The notes beneath the pieces are model-generated. The model did no database searches and had not been told where the DNA came from. It saw only the letters and a list, made by a program, of their open reading frames with translations. This document shows, in pieces, positions 40,628-50,381 of a stretch of DNA of 64,000 nt. Origin of the DNA: Streptomyces coffeae (GTDB taxonomy: Bacteria > Actinomycetota > Actinomycetes > Streptomycetales > Streptomycetaceae); the NCBI RefSeq assembly GCF_016741875.1, contig NZ_JAERRF010000001.1, forward strand, positions 372,001-436,000. The letters run 5' to 3'. The translations under genes and the position numbers were made by a program. Numbering within the stretch: the stretch's first letter is position 1; each line of letters opens with the position of its first letter.

Positions 40628-43129
40628 ATGAGCAGCCTCTTTGACGACAGCTTCCTGGCGGACCTCGGGCCCTCGGGCGAGGAGCCCCCACCGCCCGAGG
40701 ACCACGAGGGCCACGAGAGCCCCGAGCACCACGGTCCCGGCGGTGGTGAGGACGTACCGCACCACCTCTTCAGCGGCGATTTCGACGCGCCCGTGCCGAG
40801 CGTGGCCCGGGAGGCGTACTACCGGGACGGCGCGGCGCGGCCCGCCGTGGACCCGGCGGCCCTGCTCGAGGGGCTGAACGAGCAGCAGCGGGCCGCCGTG
40901 GAGCACACCGGCTCACCGCTGCTGATCGTCGCGGGCGCCGGCTCCGGCAAGACCCGTGTGCTCACCCACCGCATCGCGTATCTGCTCGGCGCGCGCGGAG
41001 TGCACCCCGGCCAGATCCTCGCCATCACCTTCACCAACAAGGCCGCGGGCGAGATGAAGGAGCGGGTGGAGGAGCTGGTCGGACCGCGGGCGAATGCCAT
41101 GTGGGTCTCCACCTTCCACAGCGCCTGTGTGCGCATCCTGCGTCGCGAGTCCAAGAAGCTGGGCTTCACCTCATCGTTCTCGATCTACGACGCGGCTGAT
41201 TCCAAGCGGCTGATGGCGCTGGTCTGCCGGGATCTGGACCTGGACCCCAAGCGGTTCCCGCCCAAGTCCTTCAGCGCCAAGATCTCCAACTTGAAGAACG
41301 AGCTGATCGACGAGGAGACCTTCGCCGGGCAGGCCGCGGACGGCTTCGAGAAGACGCTCGCCGAGGCGTATGCGATGTACCAGTCGAGGCTGCGCGAGGC
41401 GAACGCGCTGGACTTTGACGACATCATCATGACCACGGTCAATCTGCTCCAGGCGTTCCCCGATGTCGCCGAGCACTACCGCCGCCGGTTCCGCCATGTG
41501 CTGGTCGACGAGTACCAGGACACCAACCACGCGCAGTACACCCTGGTGCGCGAGTTGGTCGGCATGGACACCGAGGAGACCGCGGCCGGCGAGCTGTGCG
41601 TGGTGGGCGACGCCGACCAGTCCATCTACGCGTTCCGCGGCGCCACCATCCGCAACATCCTCCAGTTCGAGGAGGACTATCCGGACGCGCGGACCATCCT
41701 GCTCGAGCAGAACTACCGCTCCACGCAGACCATCCTCAGCGCAGCCAACGCGGTCATCGAGCGCAATGAGAACCGCCGCCCGAAGAACCTGTGGACCGAG
41801 GCCGGTGCCGGGGCCACCATCACCGGCTATGTGGCCGACACCGAGCACGACGAGGCCCAGTTCGTCGCCGATGAGATCGACCGGCTGACGGACGCGGGCG
41901 ACGCCAAGGCCGGGGATGTCGCCGTCTTCTACCGCACCAACGCCCAGTCCCGTGTCTTCGAGGAAATCTTCATCCGCGTCGGGCTGCCGTACAAGGTCGT
42001 CGGCGGAGTGCGCTTCTACGAGCGCAAGGAGGTCCGGGACGTCCTCGCCTATCTGCGGGTGCTGGCCAACCCCGAGGACAACGTCCCGCTGCGCCGCATT
42101 CTGAACGTGCCCAAGCGCGGTATCGGCGAGCGCGCCGAGGCGATGATCGACGCGCTGGCGCTGCGCGAGAAGATCACCTTCCCGCAGGCGCTGCGCCGGG
42201 TCGACGAGGCGTACGGCATGGCCGCCCGCTCGGCGAACGCGGTGAAGCGGTTCAACACGCTGATGGAGGAGCTGCGCACCATCGTGGAGTCGGGCGCGGG
42301 CCCGGCCACGGTGCTGGAGGCGGTGCTCGAGCGCACCGGCTATCTCGCCGAGCTCCAGGCGTCCACGGACCCCCAGGACGAGACCCGGATCGAGAACCTC
42401 CGGGAGCTGGCCACCGTGGCCCTGGAGTTCGAGCAGGACCGGGGCGAGGAGAACCCCGGCACGCTCGCCGAGTTCCTGGAGCAGGTCGCGCTGGTCGCCG
42501 ACTCCGACCAGATCCCGGACGAGGACGTGGAGGGCACCGGGGTCATCACGCTGATGACGCTGCACACGGCCAAGGGCCTTGAGTTCCCCGTGGTCTTCCT
42601 CAGCGGTCTGGAGGACGGCGTCTTCCCGCATATGCGGGCGCTCGGCCAGACCAAGGAGCTGGAGGAGGAGCGGCGGCTCGCCTATGTGGGGATCACACGG
42701 GCGCGCGAGCGGCTGTATCTGACGCGCTCGACGATGCGGAGTGCGTGGGGGCAGCCCGCGTACAACCCGCCCTCCCGCTTCCTGGAGGAGATCCCGGACC
42801 GGTATGTGCGGTGGCGCCGGACCGGTCCGGCCACCCCGTCGGCGTCCATGGGCGCCATCGCGGGCGGCTCCGGGTTCTCGGGCGGCGGTTTCTCGGGTGG
42901 TGGGTCGTCGCGGTCGCGCGCGGGGGCGAGCGGTTTTGCCACCCGGCGGGCGACGGAGCGGCCCGCGGTCTCCCTGGCCATCGGCGACCGGGTCACCCAT
43001 GACAGCTTCGGGCTCGGCACCGTCGTGGCGGTGAAGGGCAGCGGGGACAACGCGGAGGCCACGATCGACTTTGGTGACGAGAAGCCGAAGCGGCTGCTGC
43101 TGCGGTACGCGCCGGTCGAGAAGCTGTAG
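40628..43129 (+). CDS. pcrA: ATP-dependent DNA helicase (UvrD/PcrA)
   Basis: A 833-residue superfamily 1 helicase of the UvrD/PcrA/Rep group: Q motif LNEQQRAAVEH, Walker A VAGAGSGKTR (101-110), motif Ia ITFTNKAAGEMKERV, DEYQDTN (motif II), GDADQSIYAFRGA (motif III), EQNYRST (motif IV), VITLMTLHTAKGLEF (motif V) and RLAYVGITRARERL (motif VI). It unwinds DNA in repair and removes blocked replication or transcription complexes. The first 75 residues are acidic and disordered, and the C terminus ends in a small beta domain (GDRVTHDSFGLGTVVAV) that binds RNA polymerase in homologues. ATG 40628 follows a short leader. Length is normal for actinobacteria. Confidence 0.96.
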   Translation: MSSLFDDSFLADLGPSGEEPPPPEDHEGHESPEHHGPGGGEDVPHHLFSGDFDAPVPSVAREAYYRDGAARPAVDPAALLEGLNEQQRAAVEHTGSPLLIVAGAGSGKTRVLTHRIAYLLGARGVHPGQILAITFTNKAAGEMKERVEELVGPRANAMWVSTFHSACVRILRRESKKLGFTSSFSIYDAADSKRLMALVCRDLDLDPKRFPPKSFSAKISNLKNELIDEETFAGQAADGFEKTLAEAYAMYQSRLREANALDFDDIIMTTVNLLQAFPDVAEHYRRRFRHVLVDEYQDTNHAQYTLVRELVGMDTEETAAGELCVVGDADQSIYAFRGATIRNILQFEEDYPDARTILLEQNYRSTQTILSAANAVIERNENRRPKNLWTEAGAGATITGYVADTEHDEAQFVADEIDRLTDAGDAKAGDVAVFYRTNAQSRVFEEIFIRVGLPYKVVGGVRFYERKEVRDVLAYLRVLANPEDNVPLRRILNVPKRGIGERAEAMIDALALREKITFPQALRRVDEAYGMAARSANAVKRFNTLMEELRTIVESGAGPATVLEAVLERTGYLAELQASTDPQDETRIENLRELATVALEFEQDRGEENPGTLAEFLEQVALVADSDQIPDEDVEGTGVITLMTLHTAKGLEFPVVFLSGLEDGVFPHMRALGQTKELEEERRLAYVGITRARERLYLTRSTMRSAWGQPAYNPPSRFLEEIPDRYVRWRRTGPATPSASMGAIAGGSGFSGGGFSGGGSSRSRAGASGFATRRATERPAVSLAIGDRVTHDSFGLGTVVAVKGSGDNAEATIDFGDEKPKRLLLRYAPVEKL

Positions 43130-43190
43130 CTGGAGGGGCGGACTTCGGGGGCTGGGGTGACGACGGGGGCGTTGGGGGGCGCGTCCGGGG

Positions 43191-44873
43191 TTACGACGGG
43201 TTGAGGCCGTGGCCGCGCAGCCAGGGCAGCGGGTCGATGGCCTCCCCGCCCCCGGGGTGCACCTCGAAGTGCAGATGCGGGCCGGTGGAGTTGCCCGAGT
43301 TCCCGGAGAAGGCGATGGTGTCGCCCGCCTTGACGCTCCCGGAGCGGATCTTGGCGCTGCTGAGATGGCAGTACCAGGTCTCCGTACCGTCCGGACTGGT
43401 CACTATGACCATGTTGCCGTAGGCGTCGTTCCACTGGGTCCGCACGGTGCCGTCGGTCGCGGCCATGACGGGGGTGCCGTAGCTGACCGGGAAGTCGATA
43501 CCGGTGTGCAGGGACATCCAGTTGATGCCCGCCTGGCCGTAGGTGGCGCTCAGGCCGTGCTCGGCGACGGGGAGCGCGAACTTGGGGCGCAGTGCCTCCT
43601 TGCGCGCGGCCTCCGCGACCTTCCGCTTCTTCTCGGCGGCCTGGCGCGCCTGGAGGTCGATGCGCTCCTGGGTGCGGCTGGCACGGTCCCGGAAGTCATC
43701 GGCGCCTTCGCGGACTTCGGCGAGCTGGGTGTCCAGCTTGCTGTTGGCGGCGGCGGCCTTGACGGGCGGCGCGGCGGGGGCGGCCTGGGTGGTCGAACTG
43801 TCCTTCTTGTCGTTGCTCATCCCGACGGAGGCGGCGGCCACCGCGCTGACGCCGAGGGCGCAGACGGACGGGACGGCGACGGTGAGGAGCGCGGAGCGTT
43901 TGGGGCGGGCCGACACGGTGCGCCGGCGGGCCCGGCCGTTGCCGCCGCCGCTTCCACGGCGCGCGGACTGCGGTGTGCGCGAAGGCGACGGCGGGGACAG
44001 GAGCGTCACGTCGGCATCGGGCGCGGACTCGTGTTCGGCCGCCGCCTCGGGTTCTGGTTCGGCCTCGGGGACGCCGGGGTGGTCGTCGTGGGGCGCGTCG
44101 TGGGCCCCGTCGTGGTGTGTGTCCTGCGGTGTCTCGTCGACGGTGGCGAAGGCGGTGGTGTCCCAGAACTGGGTCTGGCCGGTGTTGACGCCCGAGGTCA
44201 TGTCGGGGCCGTCGAAGGAGTCGTAGGACTCGAAGGTCTCGTAGGCGCCGGTGTCGTAGCCGGTGTTGTCGAGCGCGGTGGCGTCGTGGAGGCCGGTGGC
44301 GTCGTGGAGCGCGGTGGCGTCCTGTAGGGCAGTGGCGTCCTGTAGGGCGGTGGCGTCGAACGCGGTGGTGTCGTACGCCGTGCCGGAGTTGTCCCACTGT
44401 GCGGGGATCTCGATATGACCGGTGGCGTCGGTGCCCCAGGCATTGATGTCCCACTGCCCACCGGTCTCCGCGGTCGGCTGCGACGGGATGTCGGTCGGCA
44501 GCTGATAGCCGGAGGCTGCCCACATCGCGGTGGTGTCGTAGGCGCCGGTCTCGAAGTGGCCGGAGTGGCCCATGTCGTACGTACCGGTCATCTGCCGACC
44601 GGTGGCGTCCCACTGCGAGGCGTCGTACTGGCCGCTGTGCCCGGCGGCATAGCCGTCGTAGGCGCTGTTGCTTCCGGGGAGCGCGCCGAAGAGCGGGTCC
44701 CCGTCGCCGTAGGCGGCGCCGAGCTGGTCGAAGCTGCCGGTGGAGTAGCCGTCGTACCCGGCGTAGCCGTGCGCTGTGTCCTGCTGCTGACCGTATGCCT
44801 CGTAGTACGGATATGAGGCGTCAGGAGCGGGGTCGGCAGGGTTGGAGCCCACCGACGGGTGACGGTCGTTCAC
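43191..44873 (-). CDS. M23 (LytM) metallopeptidase with long repetitive N-terminal region
   Basis: A 560-residue protein. The first 320 residues are low-complexity, rich in Tyr, Asp, Thr and His, with an 18-base tandem repeat encoding DATAL(Q/H)-type units, and presumably cytoplasmic because a transmembrane helix (LLTVAVPSVCALGVSAVAAASVG) follows at about 330-352. A coiled coil and then a C-terminal LytM domain follow, with zinc ligands in HTGIDF (about 469) and HLHFEV (about 540). The domain should cut peptidoglycan peptide bridges outside the membrane. AAGAGAAG upstream favours the GTG at 44873, though TTG 44879 and GTG 44876 are possible. It converges on pcrA. Confidence 0.88.
   Translation of the reverse strand: MNDRHPSVGSNPADPAPDASYPYYEAYGQQQDTAHGYAGYDGYSTGSFDQLGAAYGDGDPLFGALPGSNSAYDGYAAGHSGQYDASQWDATGRQMTGTYDMGHSGHFETGAYDTTAMWAASGYQLPTDIPSQPTAETGGQWDINAWGTDATGHIEIPAQWDNSGTAYDTTAFDATALQDATALQDATALHDATGLHDATALDNTGYDTGAYETFESYDSFDGPDMTSGVNTGQTQFWDTTAFATVDETPQDTHHDGAHDAPHDDHPGVPEAEPEPEAAAEHESAPDADVTLLSPPSPSRTPQSARRGSGGGNGRARRRTVSARPKRSALLTVAVPSVCALGVSAVAAASVGMSNDKKDSSTTQAAPAAPPVKAAAANSKLDTQLAEVREGADDFRDRASRTQERIDLQARQAAEKKRKVAEAARKEALRPKFALPVAEHGLSATYGQAGINWMSLHTGIDFPVSYGTPVMAATDGTVRTQWNDAYGNMVIVTSPDGTETWYCHLSSAKIRSGSVKAGDTIAFSGNSGNSTGPHLHFEVHPGGGEAIDPLPWLRGHGLNPS
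44277..44364 (-). repeat. 18-base tandem repeat in the M23 peptidase gene
   Basis: Five copies of an 18-base unit encode near-identical hexapeptides of the type DATAL(Q/H) in the N-terminal region. Confidence 0.85.
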
Positions 44874-44916
44874 CACCAACTTCTCTTTCGCCTCGGCAGC
44901 AGGAGAATTAGCGGCG

Positions 44917-44946
44917 ACTGTACCCGGCGGTACGCGGCAGCGACAA
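44917..44946 (-). promoter_or_regulatory. Promoter of the M23 peptidase gene
   Basis: On the minus strand TTGTCG (44946-44941) and TACAGT (44922-44917) are 18 bases apart, 44 bases upstream of the start codon. Confidence 0.5.
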
Positions 44947-45113
44947 TCTTCAGCAAGTTTTGAGCATCATGGGAAAGGGCATTTGGTCGTCTTTCGGCGG
45001 ACTGTACGTGCTTCCTTGGCTGGGCGTTCGATTGATGTTCGGCAATTTCCGTCCCCGCGCGGCCCTTGCGCTCCCGCCGTCGGGCCGCGGTCGGGCCCTG
45101 GGTCGGGCCGCGG

Positions 45114-45899
45114 TCAGGCCACCGAGAAGGTGTCCGGTGCGTCCGCCGGGGCCTCGTCGGCGGTGTCCAGGGCCTCCAGGACTCCGGCGGCGACCGCGGA
45201 ATGCACTGGTAGGGCGAGATGTCCGATTCCTCTGACGCGAATGTTCCGGGAGATCACATCCGGATGGTCTATCCGGGCCGTCTCCGCCGGGATCATCAAC
45301 TGATCCGCATCGCTCCAAAAAGAGATCATGCGGGTACGGCATTCGGGGACAGGCTGCCGCAACTCCGCTATCACATCGGAGTCCGGGCACATCTGACGCA
45401 CGAGCGGATGTGCGGACAACAAGGGCGCCGCGCGCGTTCCCGCGTGTGGGGTACCGAGCGTCACCAGGGAGTGGACGCGGAGATCGCCACCGAGCCGCTG
45501 GACGTAGTAGCGGGCGATCAGTCCGCCCAGGCTGTGGCCGATCACATCGACCCGGCTGTGGCCGGTGCGGGCGCAGACCTCTTCGATATGGCGGGCGAGG
45601 AGCGCGGCGGCGGTGCGCAGGTCGCAGGTGAGCGGCGAGTAGTTGAGGGCTTCGACATGCTGTCGGCCGTGCCGGTGCAGAGCGCGGCGCAGCAGGACGA
45701 AGACGGAGCGGTTGTCGATGAAGCCATGGAGCAGGACGACGGGGCGGCGGGCCCGGCCCTCGGTGGGGAGCCGGGCGGCGGCGTCGGGCGGCGGCGGGGC
45801 GGGCGGTCGCTCCGGCAGGATGCCGGTCGGGTAGAGCACCAGATGTCCGGCGAGGATCGCCAGGTCGAGGGCGATGGCTCGAAAACATTTGAGGCCCAT
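45114..45899 (-). CDS. Membrane-anchored or secreted lipase/esterase (alpha/beta hydrolase)
   Basis: A 261-residue alpha/beta hydrolase: N-terminal hydrophobic helix (CFRAIALDLAILAGHLVLYP), VVLLHGFIDNRSVF, the nucleophile elbow GHSLGG with Ser123, TLGTPHAGT, a probable catalytic Asp in SDADQLMIP and a His in RGIGHLALPVH. This is the secreted lipase/esterase type of Streptomyces. I prefer ATG 45899 because GGGAGGT lies 8 bases upstream. The frame stays open to 46040 and would add a His-rich stretch with no ribosome-binding site. Substrate unknown, probably acyl esters. Confidence 0.85.
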   Translation of the reverse strand: MGLKCFRAIALDLAILAGHLVLYPTGILPERPPAPPPPDAAARLPTEGRARRPVVLLHGFIDNRSVFVLLRRALHRHGRQHVEALNYSPLTCDLRTAAALLARHIEEVCARTGHSRVDVIGHSLGGLIARYYVQRLGGDLRVHSLVTLGTPHAGTRAAPLLSAHPLVRQMCPDSDVIAELRQPVPECRTRMISFWSDADQLMIPAETARIDHPDVISRNIRVRGIGHLALPVHSAVAAGVLEALDTADEAPADAPDTFSVA

Positions 45900-46320
45900 G
45901 GCGGCCGACCTCCCGGTGTGCCCGCACGGGCAGCCGTGGACGTGGCCATGAGCATGGCCATGGGTGAGGTCATGGCCATGGTGAACGTCATGGCGATATG
46001 ACCGCACCGCCGCACCGTGCTGCGCCATGCCCATGCCCATAACTGCCGATGGCGATGAGCGGCGCTGCGCGGTGCGGCGGTCCCCGCTGCGGCTCCCCTT
46101 GTGTGGCCGGCCCGGCGTCCGAAGTCTCTGCGGCTGATGCGATCGCGGATGCGGGTACGGCCTTCAGTGAACGTGTCCCACGTGTGATTTCCCCCTCGCT
46201 GCGCGCCGCGAAACTGCCGGGTAGGGGATGCTGGAGATAACGTTCGTTCACATGGGTGCGTTCGGCGTTCCTGGGAGCGCGCGCCAGATCGCGGACGCAT
46301 GCTAGGTCTTGGAGGCTGTG

Positions 46321-46731
46321 ATGGGTGTGACCGGTCCGATCCGTGTGGTGGTGGCCAAGCCGGGGCTGGACGGCCATGACCGCGGGGCGAAGGTGATCGC
46401 GCGGGCGCTGCGCGACGCGGGTATGGAGGTCATCTACACCGGGCTCCACCAGACCCCCGAGCAGATCGTCGACACCGCGATCCAGGAGGACGCCGACGCG
46501 ATCGGGCTCTCGATCCTCTCCGGTGCCCATATGACACTCTTCGCCAAGGTGTTGGAGCTGCTGCGGGAGCGCGAGGCGGAGGACATCAAGGTCTTCGGCG
46601 GCGGCATCATTCCCGAGGACGACATCGCCCCGCTGAAGGAGCAGGGCGTCGCGGAGATCTTCACGCCGGGCGCCACGACGGGGTCCATCGTGGAGTGGGT
46701 CCAGAAGAACGTCCGCCCGGTGGCCGCCTGA
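46321..46731 (+). CDS. icmB: Isobutyryl-CoA mutase small (B12-binding) subunit
   Basis: A 136-residue stand-alone cobalamin-binding domain. Residues 7-30 contain the D-x-H-x-x-G motif (Asp17, His19, Gly22 in LDGHDRGAK) whose histidine coordinates cobalt, and [13 protein letters not shown] and [11 protein letters not shown] complete the nucleotide-loop site. Its length equals Streptomyces IcmB, which with the separately encoded IcmA isomerises isobutyryl-CoA and n-butyryl-CoA, feeding polyketide precursors and valine catabolism. The large subunit gene is not in this window. ATG 46321 has GGAGG 5 bases upstream. A close methylmalonyl-CoA mutase small subunit is the main alternative, but the location near pcrA matches icmB. 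Confidence 0.9.
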   Translation: MGVTGPIRVVVAKPGLDGHDRGAKVIARALRDAGMEVIYTGLHQTPEQIVDTAIQEDADAIGLSILSGAHMTLFAKVLELLREREAEDIKVFGGGIIPEDDIAPLKEQGVAEIFTPGATTGSIVEWVQKNVRPVAA

Positions 46732-46744
46732 GCCTGAGCCTCAT

Positions 46745-46763
46745 CCCGGGGCCGCGCCCCGGG
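46745..46763 (+). terminator. Terminator after icmB
   Basis: CCCGGGGC and GCCCCGGG form a perfect 8-bp stem with a three-base loop, 14 bases after the icmB stop. Confidence 0.7.
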
Positions 46764-47249
46764 GCCCCGCCGCGGCTGTGCGGCCCGGCGGTCCGCGCGC
46801 CGTGTGACGGCGTGTGTATCAGCCAACGGCCCCGTGTCCGGCCGCCCGGGGCCACATCGTTGCGTGTGGAGCCGCACCGCTCGGTGCCGCCCCGTTTCTC
46901 CCTCCAGCCCTGTCGGTGTGTGCCGCGGCCCGGAGTCCGGCCGCGGGCACTTCGCCGCGCGGCGGAACCGCATGGCTCGGCGCCGCGCCGTCTCCCCACA
47001 CCGTCGTAGGACCCGGGTGCCCGCGGCCCCGGTGCCCGGCGGTCGCTCACCGCGCCGTGTGCCGCCGTGCGGCCGGGCCGCGGGCCCCCCGCGTGGTCGG
47101 CCGTTCCGTACGGCGGTTCACACCGCGCGGCCACCGGCTTCCCGGGCGTTTGCATCGAGCCTCCGGGCCGTACGGGCGGCCGCGACGCCGCGGGCGTACG
47201 CATCCGCCGGGCCTCCGGGCCCGGTAACGCACCTGGCGCGCGGGCGTGT
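46764..47249. other. 486-base GC-rich gap with no supported gene
   Basis: All six frames are open by composition only. One long imperfect stem is present near 46918-46950 (GTGCCGCGGCC with GGCCGCGGGCAC). It lies between the icmB terminator and the convergent DUF5691 stop. It may be decayed coding DNA; I cannot name an ancestor. Confidence 0.4.
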
Positions 47250-48926
47250 TCATCCCATGGGCGGGGTGAGTTCGGCGCGGATGGCTTCCCTCAGCCGTAG
47301 CGTGCCCACCAGCCGCTGGAACGCCTCCGACCAGTAGCCACCCGCTCCCGGAGCCGCGTCCTCACCCTCGTCGGGTATCGCCGTGAGCACCTCCAGGCGG
47401 TCCGCCTGGCCCGGGTCCAGACAGCGCTCGGCCAAGCCCATGACCCCGCTGAAGCTCCATGGGTAGCTGCCCGCGTCCCGAGCGATGTCGAGCGCGTCCA
47501 CCACGGCCCGGCCGAGCGGCTCGGCCCAGGGCACCGCGCAGACCCCGAGCAGCCGGAACGCGTCGGACAGGCCGTGGGAGGCGATGAACTCGGCGACCCA
47601 TCCGGCTCGTTCCCCCGGCGGCAGCGCGGACAGCAGCTTCGCCGGGTCGCGCCAGACGGCGGGGGCGGCGTCGCCCGAGGAGGGCGGCAGGGCCGGGGCG
47701 CCCAGCAGGGCGCGGGACCACTCCGCGCTGCGCTGCCGCACGGCGGCCCGGCACCAGGCGGCGTGCAGATCCGCCTGCCAGCTGTCCACCACCGGCAGTG
47801 CCACGATCTCCGCGGCGCCGAGCCCGCCGAACCACTCGGTCCAGCGGTCCAGCGGGGTCGCCTCCACCAGCTGGCCCAGCCACCAGGAGCGCTCGCCGCG
47901 CCCCGAGGGCGGCTTGGGCACGATGCCGTCGCGCTGCATTCCGCTGTCGCATGCGGCCGGGGCCTCGACAGCGATCCGTCCGGTGGCGGTCAGGGACACA
48001 CAGCCCCGGGCCCGCTCGGCCATGCGCGCGGCCAGCGCCGAGGCGGGCAGGGCGGAGAGCAGCTCAGCGGCGGTCGCCCGGACGTTCCGGCTGCGGTCGG
48101 AGAGGGCCTGTTCGAGGAACGGCTCGTCGGAGGGGCAGAGATCGTCACGCAGCGAGTCCAGGAACATCAGCCGGTCCTCGGCCCGCTCCGTGGCCCAGGT
48201 GCCGCTGAGCAGCGCGAGCCCGGCCGCCGGATCGTGGTGGCGGGCCGCCGAGAGCAAGGACACCCGCTCGGCGAACAGCCCCTCCTCCCACAGCCGCCGG
48301 CCGTCGGAGCGGCCGTCGGTGTCCGGTCCCGCCGCGGGGGAGGGGTCGGCGGGCGGTACAGCGGGGACGGCCCCCTCCGGGGGCATTGTGGCCCGGCCCA
48401 CCCCGCCGCGCAGCGCGAACTTCCACTCCGCGTTGAGCCGGGCCAGCCACAGCGCGCGCGGCCCGCCGAGGGTCAGTGCCTCGGGCCGTAGATCGGTACG
48501 GGCCCGAGCCGCGTCGAGCAGCGCCGGAAGCAGTGCGTCCGGCGCCCGGTAGCCGTGGTGGTTGGCCAGGGTGAGCCACTGCGGGAGCAGTTCGGCGAGG
48601 TCGGGCGCCGAACGCGGGCTGCCGCGCCCGGCCGCCGAACGGTCGGCGAGCAGCATCGCAAGCCGGGCGCGGGCGGCCGACGGCAGGGCCGGGCGGGGGT
48701 CGGGCGGCGCGGGCGTGGGTACGGGCCGCGCGGCTGCGGGCCGCAGCCCGGCCCGCCGCCGCACGGTGCTGAGCGCGGCGGCGTCCAGCAGCGCGGCGGC
48801 GGTGTCCTGCCCCGGCAGCGGGGTGACGGGCGGCGTCCGGCGCCCGGTGCCGAGCAGCGCGGCGGCCACGAGGTCGTCCCAGGAGGCGTCGGAGGGCACG
48901 GCTGGGGTTGTGGTGTGGGTCGTCAA
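47250..48926 (-). CDS. DUF5691 protein (SWIM-associated alpha-helical repeat protein)
   Basis: A 558-residue, largely helical protein recognised as the DUF5691 type that accompanies SWIM-domain proteins in actinobacteria: SWDDLVAAALLGTGRRTPP near the start, LLPQWLTLANHHGYRAPDAL, a HEAT-like block (DEPFLEQALSDRSRNVRATA), and a C-terminal part with WRDPAKLLSALPPGERAGW. The role is unknown. The TTG at 48926 has GAGGAGG 7 bases upstream and overlaps the SWIM gene stop by 4 bases, so both are one translational unit. It is the distal gene of the minus-strand arm of the five-gene cassette. Confidence 0.8.
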   Translation of the reverse strand: MTTHTTTPAVPSDASWDDLVAAALLGTGRRTPPVTPLPGQDTAAALLDAAALSTVRRRAGLRPAAARPVPTPAPPDPRPALPSAARARLAMLLADRSAAGRGSPRSAPDLAELLPQWLTLANHHGYRAPDALLPALLDAARARTDLRPEALTLGGPRALWLARLNAEWKFALRGGVGRATMPPEGAVPAVPPADPSPAAGPDTDGRSDGRRLWEEGLFAERVSLLSAARHHDPAAGLALLSGTWATERAEDRLMFLDSLRDDLCPSDEPFLEQALSDRSRNVRATAAELLSALPASALAARMAERARGCVSLTATGRIAVEAPAACDSGMQRDGIVPKPPSGRGERSWWLGQLVEATPLDRWTEWFGGLGAAEIVALPVVDSWQADLHAAWCRAAVRQRSAEWSRALLGAPALPPSSGDAAPAVWRDPAKLLSALPPGERAGWVAEFIASHGLSDAFRLLGVCAVPWAEPLGRAVVDALDIARDAGSYPWSFSGVMGLAERCLDPGQADRLEVLTAIPDEGEDAAPGAGGYWSEAFQRLVGTLRLREAIRAELTPPMG

Positions 48927-50362
48927 CGTCGGCCTCCTCGCGCTGGGGTGGCGGTGAGCGGGACCGGCTCCGGGTCCCAGGCGGTGATCGGCGCGAAACC
49001 GCGGTGGCCGCACTCCCCGAAGACGGTGATCGGGCGGCCGCCCGCGATCGCCAGCAGCTGCCACAGGTCGGTGCGTCCCGCGCAGCGCGGATCGACGGGC
49101 AGTGCGAGCCCGGTCGTCGGGTCCGCCAGCTGCCAGCCCTCGTCCCCCGGGACCGGGGTGACCCCGGACAGCACCACCGGCCAGCCCTCCAGCCAGGGAT
49201 CCTGCCCCAACGCCTCGCCGTACACGGCGAGGGCCGCCGCCACATCGCCGCCGGGCGGCACCGTCCGCTCGCTGTCGGCTTTCGGCGGTGTGGGGTGGCG
49301 CTCGGCGAGAGCCGCGCGGAGAGGGCGGGTGGACGGGTAGTACACCAGGTCGGCGTCCAGCAGCAGCCCCGTGGGCAGGGTGGGCTCCGGGGACCGGTCG
49401 CCCGTGTCGAAGGACAGCAGCAGCGCCATCCGGCCCGTGCGTTCCCCGCGGAGCCAGACGCGGCGGGTGGTCAGCCGTCCGTCGGAACTGTCCTGGCGGC
49501 CCAGGACCAGCCACCGGTCCCGGACCGGCTCGGCGCAGGCCAGCAGCTCGGCCACCGGCAGGGTGACCCCGATCCGCGCGCGGGTGGTGGCGGCCAGTTC
49601 CTCCGGGAGCTGGTCGATATGGAGGAAGCCTTGGTTGAGGAGGTGGGCCAGCGCGCATTCCTCCAGCAGCCGCGCGGGCCAGCCCGCTCCGGAGGACGGG
49701 ATGGCGGCCAGCTCCCGCACCCGCGCCTCCAGGCCCGGGGCCTGGGCGTCGACCATCCTCGCCGCCGTCTCGTCCCACACCCCGTATTCCGCGCGGTCGA
49801 TGGCGGCGAGCCCGCCGCGCAGCAGATCGGCGAGGCGCCGCTCCAACTCCGAGGCGCCCGCGGCGATGCGCTGGGCGCGCCGCTCGGCGCGGCGCCGGGC
49901 CGCTTCCGGGTCGGCGGTGCCGCCCGCGCTCCCGCCGGGCCGCTGATCCCCGGCGCCCGCGCCCCCGCCGGCCCCCGATCCGGCATCGTCACGCCGCCCC
50001 GCCGCCTGGTCCGCCGCGCGCTCGCGCCGCTCGCTCAGCCAGCCCTCGGCCCACTCCGGGGGCTCGTCGCCCTCCGGCACCCCGCCGCCCGACGCCCACA
50101 GCAGCAACAGCCCCAGGGCGTGCTTGCACGGGAACTTCCGGCTCGGACAACTGCACCGGTATCCCGGCCTGCCGAGATCCACCACCGTCCGGTACGGCAT
50201 GCTGCCACTGCCCGCGCACACCCCCCATATGCCCGGGCCGCGCGCCCCCGTACCCGACCACGGACCGGCCGCGGCCAGCTTGCCGCCCGCCGTGCGCGAA
50301 GCGGCGTCCGGAGCCAGCGCGAGCACCTGCTCCGCCGTCCAGCGTTCCCCCTGCGGATTCAT
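48923..50362 (-). CDS. SWIM zinc-finger protein
   Basis: A 479-residue protein with a SWIM zinc finger at residues 70-81, ligands Cys70, Cys72, Cys79 and His81 in YRCSCPSRKFPCKHALGLLL. SWIM domains bind DNA or protein. The middle has a charged Gly/Ala/Arg-rich linker (about 110-170) and the rest is a mixed domain with LLEECALAHLLNQGFLHI and RDRWLVLGRQDSSDGRL. E. coli YehQ, encoded with a MoxR ATPase and a VWA protein, is a comparable SWIM protein. I chose ATG 50362; the TTG at 50392 lies inside the inverted repeat of the promoter and is unlikely. Divergent from the MoxR gene. Confidence 0.82.
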   Translation of the reverse strand: MNPQGERWTAEQVLALAPDAASRTAGGKLAAAGPWSGTGARGPGIWGVCAGSGSMPYRTVVDLGRPGYRCSCPSRKFPCKHALGLLLLWASGGGVPEGDEPPEWAEGWLSERRERAADQAAGRRDDAGSGAGGGAGAGDQRPGGSAGGTADPEAARRRAERRAQRIAAGASELERRLADLLRGGLAAIDRAEYGVWDETAARMVDAQAPGLEARVRELAAIPSSGAGWPARLLEECALAHLLNQGFLHIDQLPEELAATTRARIGVTLPVAELLACAEPVRDRWLVLGRQDSSDGRLTTRRVWLRGERTGRMALLLSFDTGDRSPEPTLPTGLLLDADLVYYPSTRPLRAALAERHPTPPKADSERTVPPGGDVAAALAVYGEALGQDPWLEGWPVVLSGVTPVPGDEGWQLADPTTGLALPVDPRCAGRTDLWQLLAIAGGRPITVFGECGHRGFAPITAWDPEPVPLTATPARGGRR

Positions 50363-50381
50363 GTCCACGACCGTACGAGCA

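Noticed and set aside
46804..47337. 177-codon plus-strand frame after icmB
   Set aside because: Overlaps the DUF5691 gene end antisense, is Arg/Pro/Ser-rich without any motif, and lacks a ribosome-binding site.
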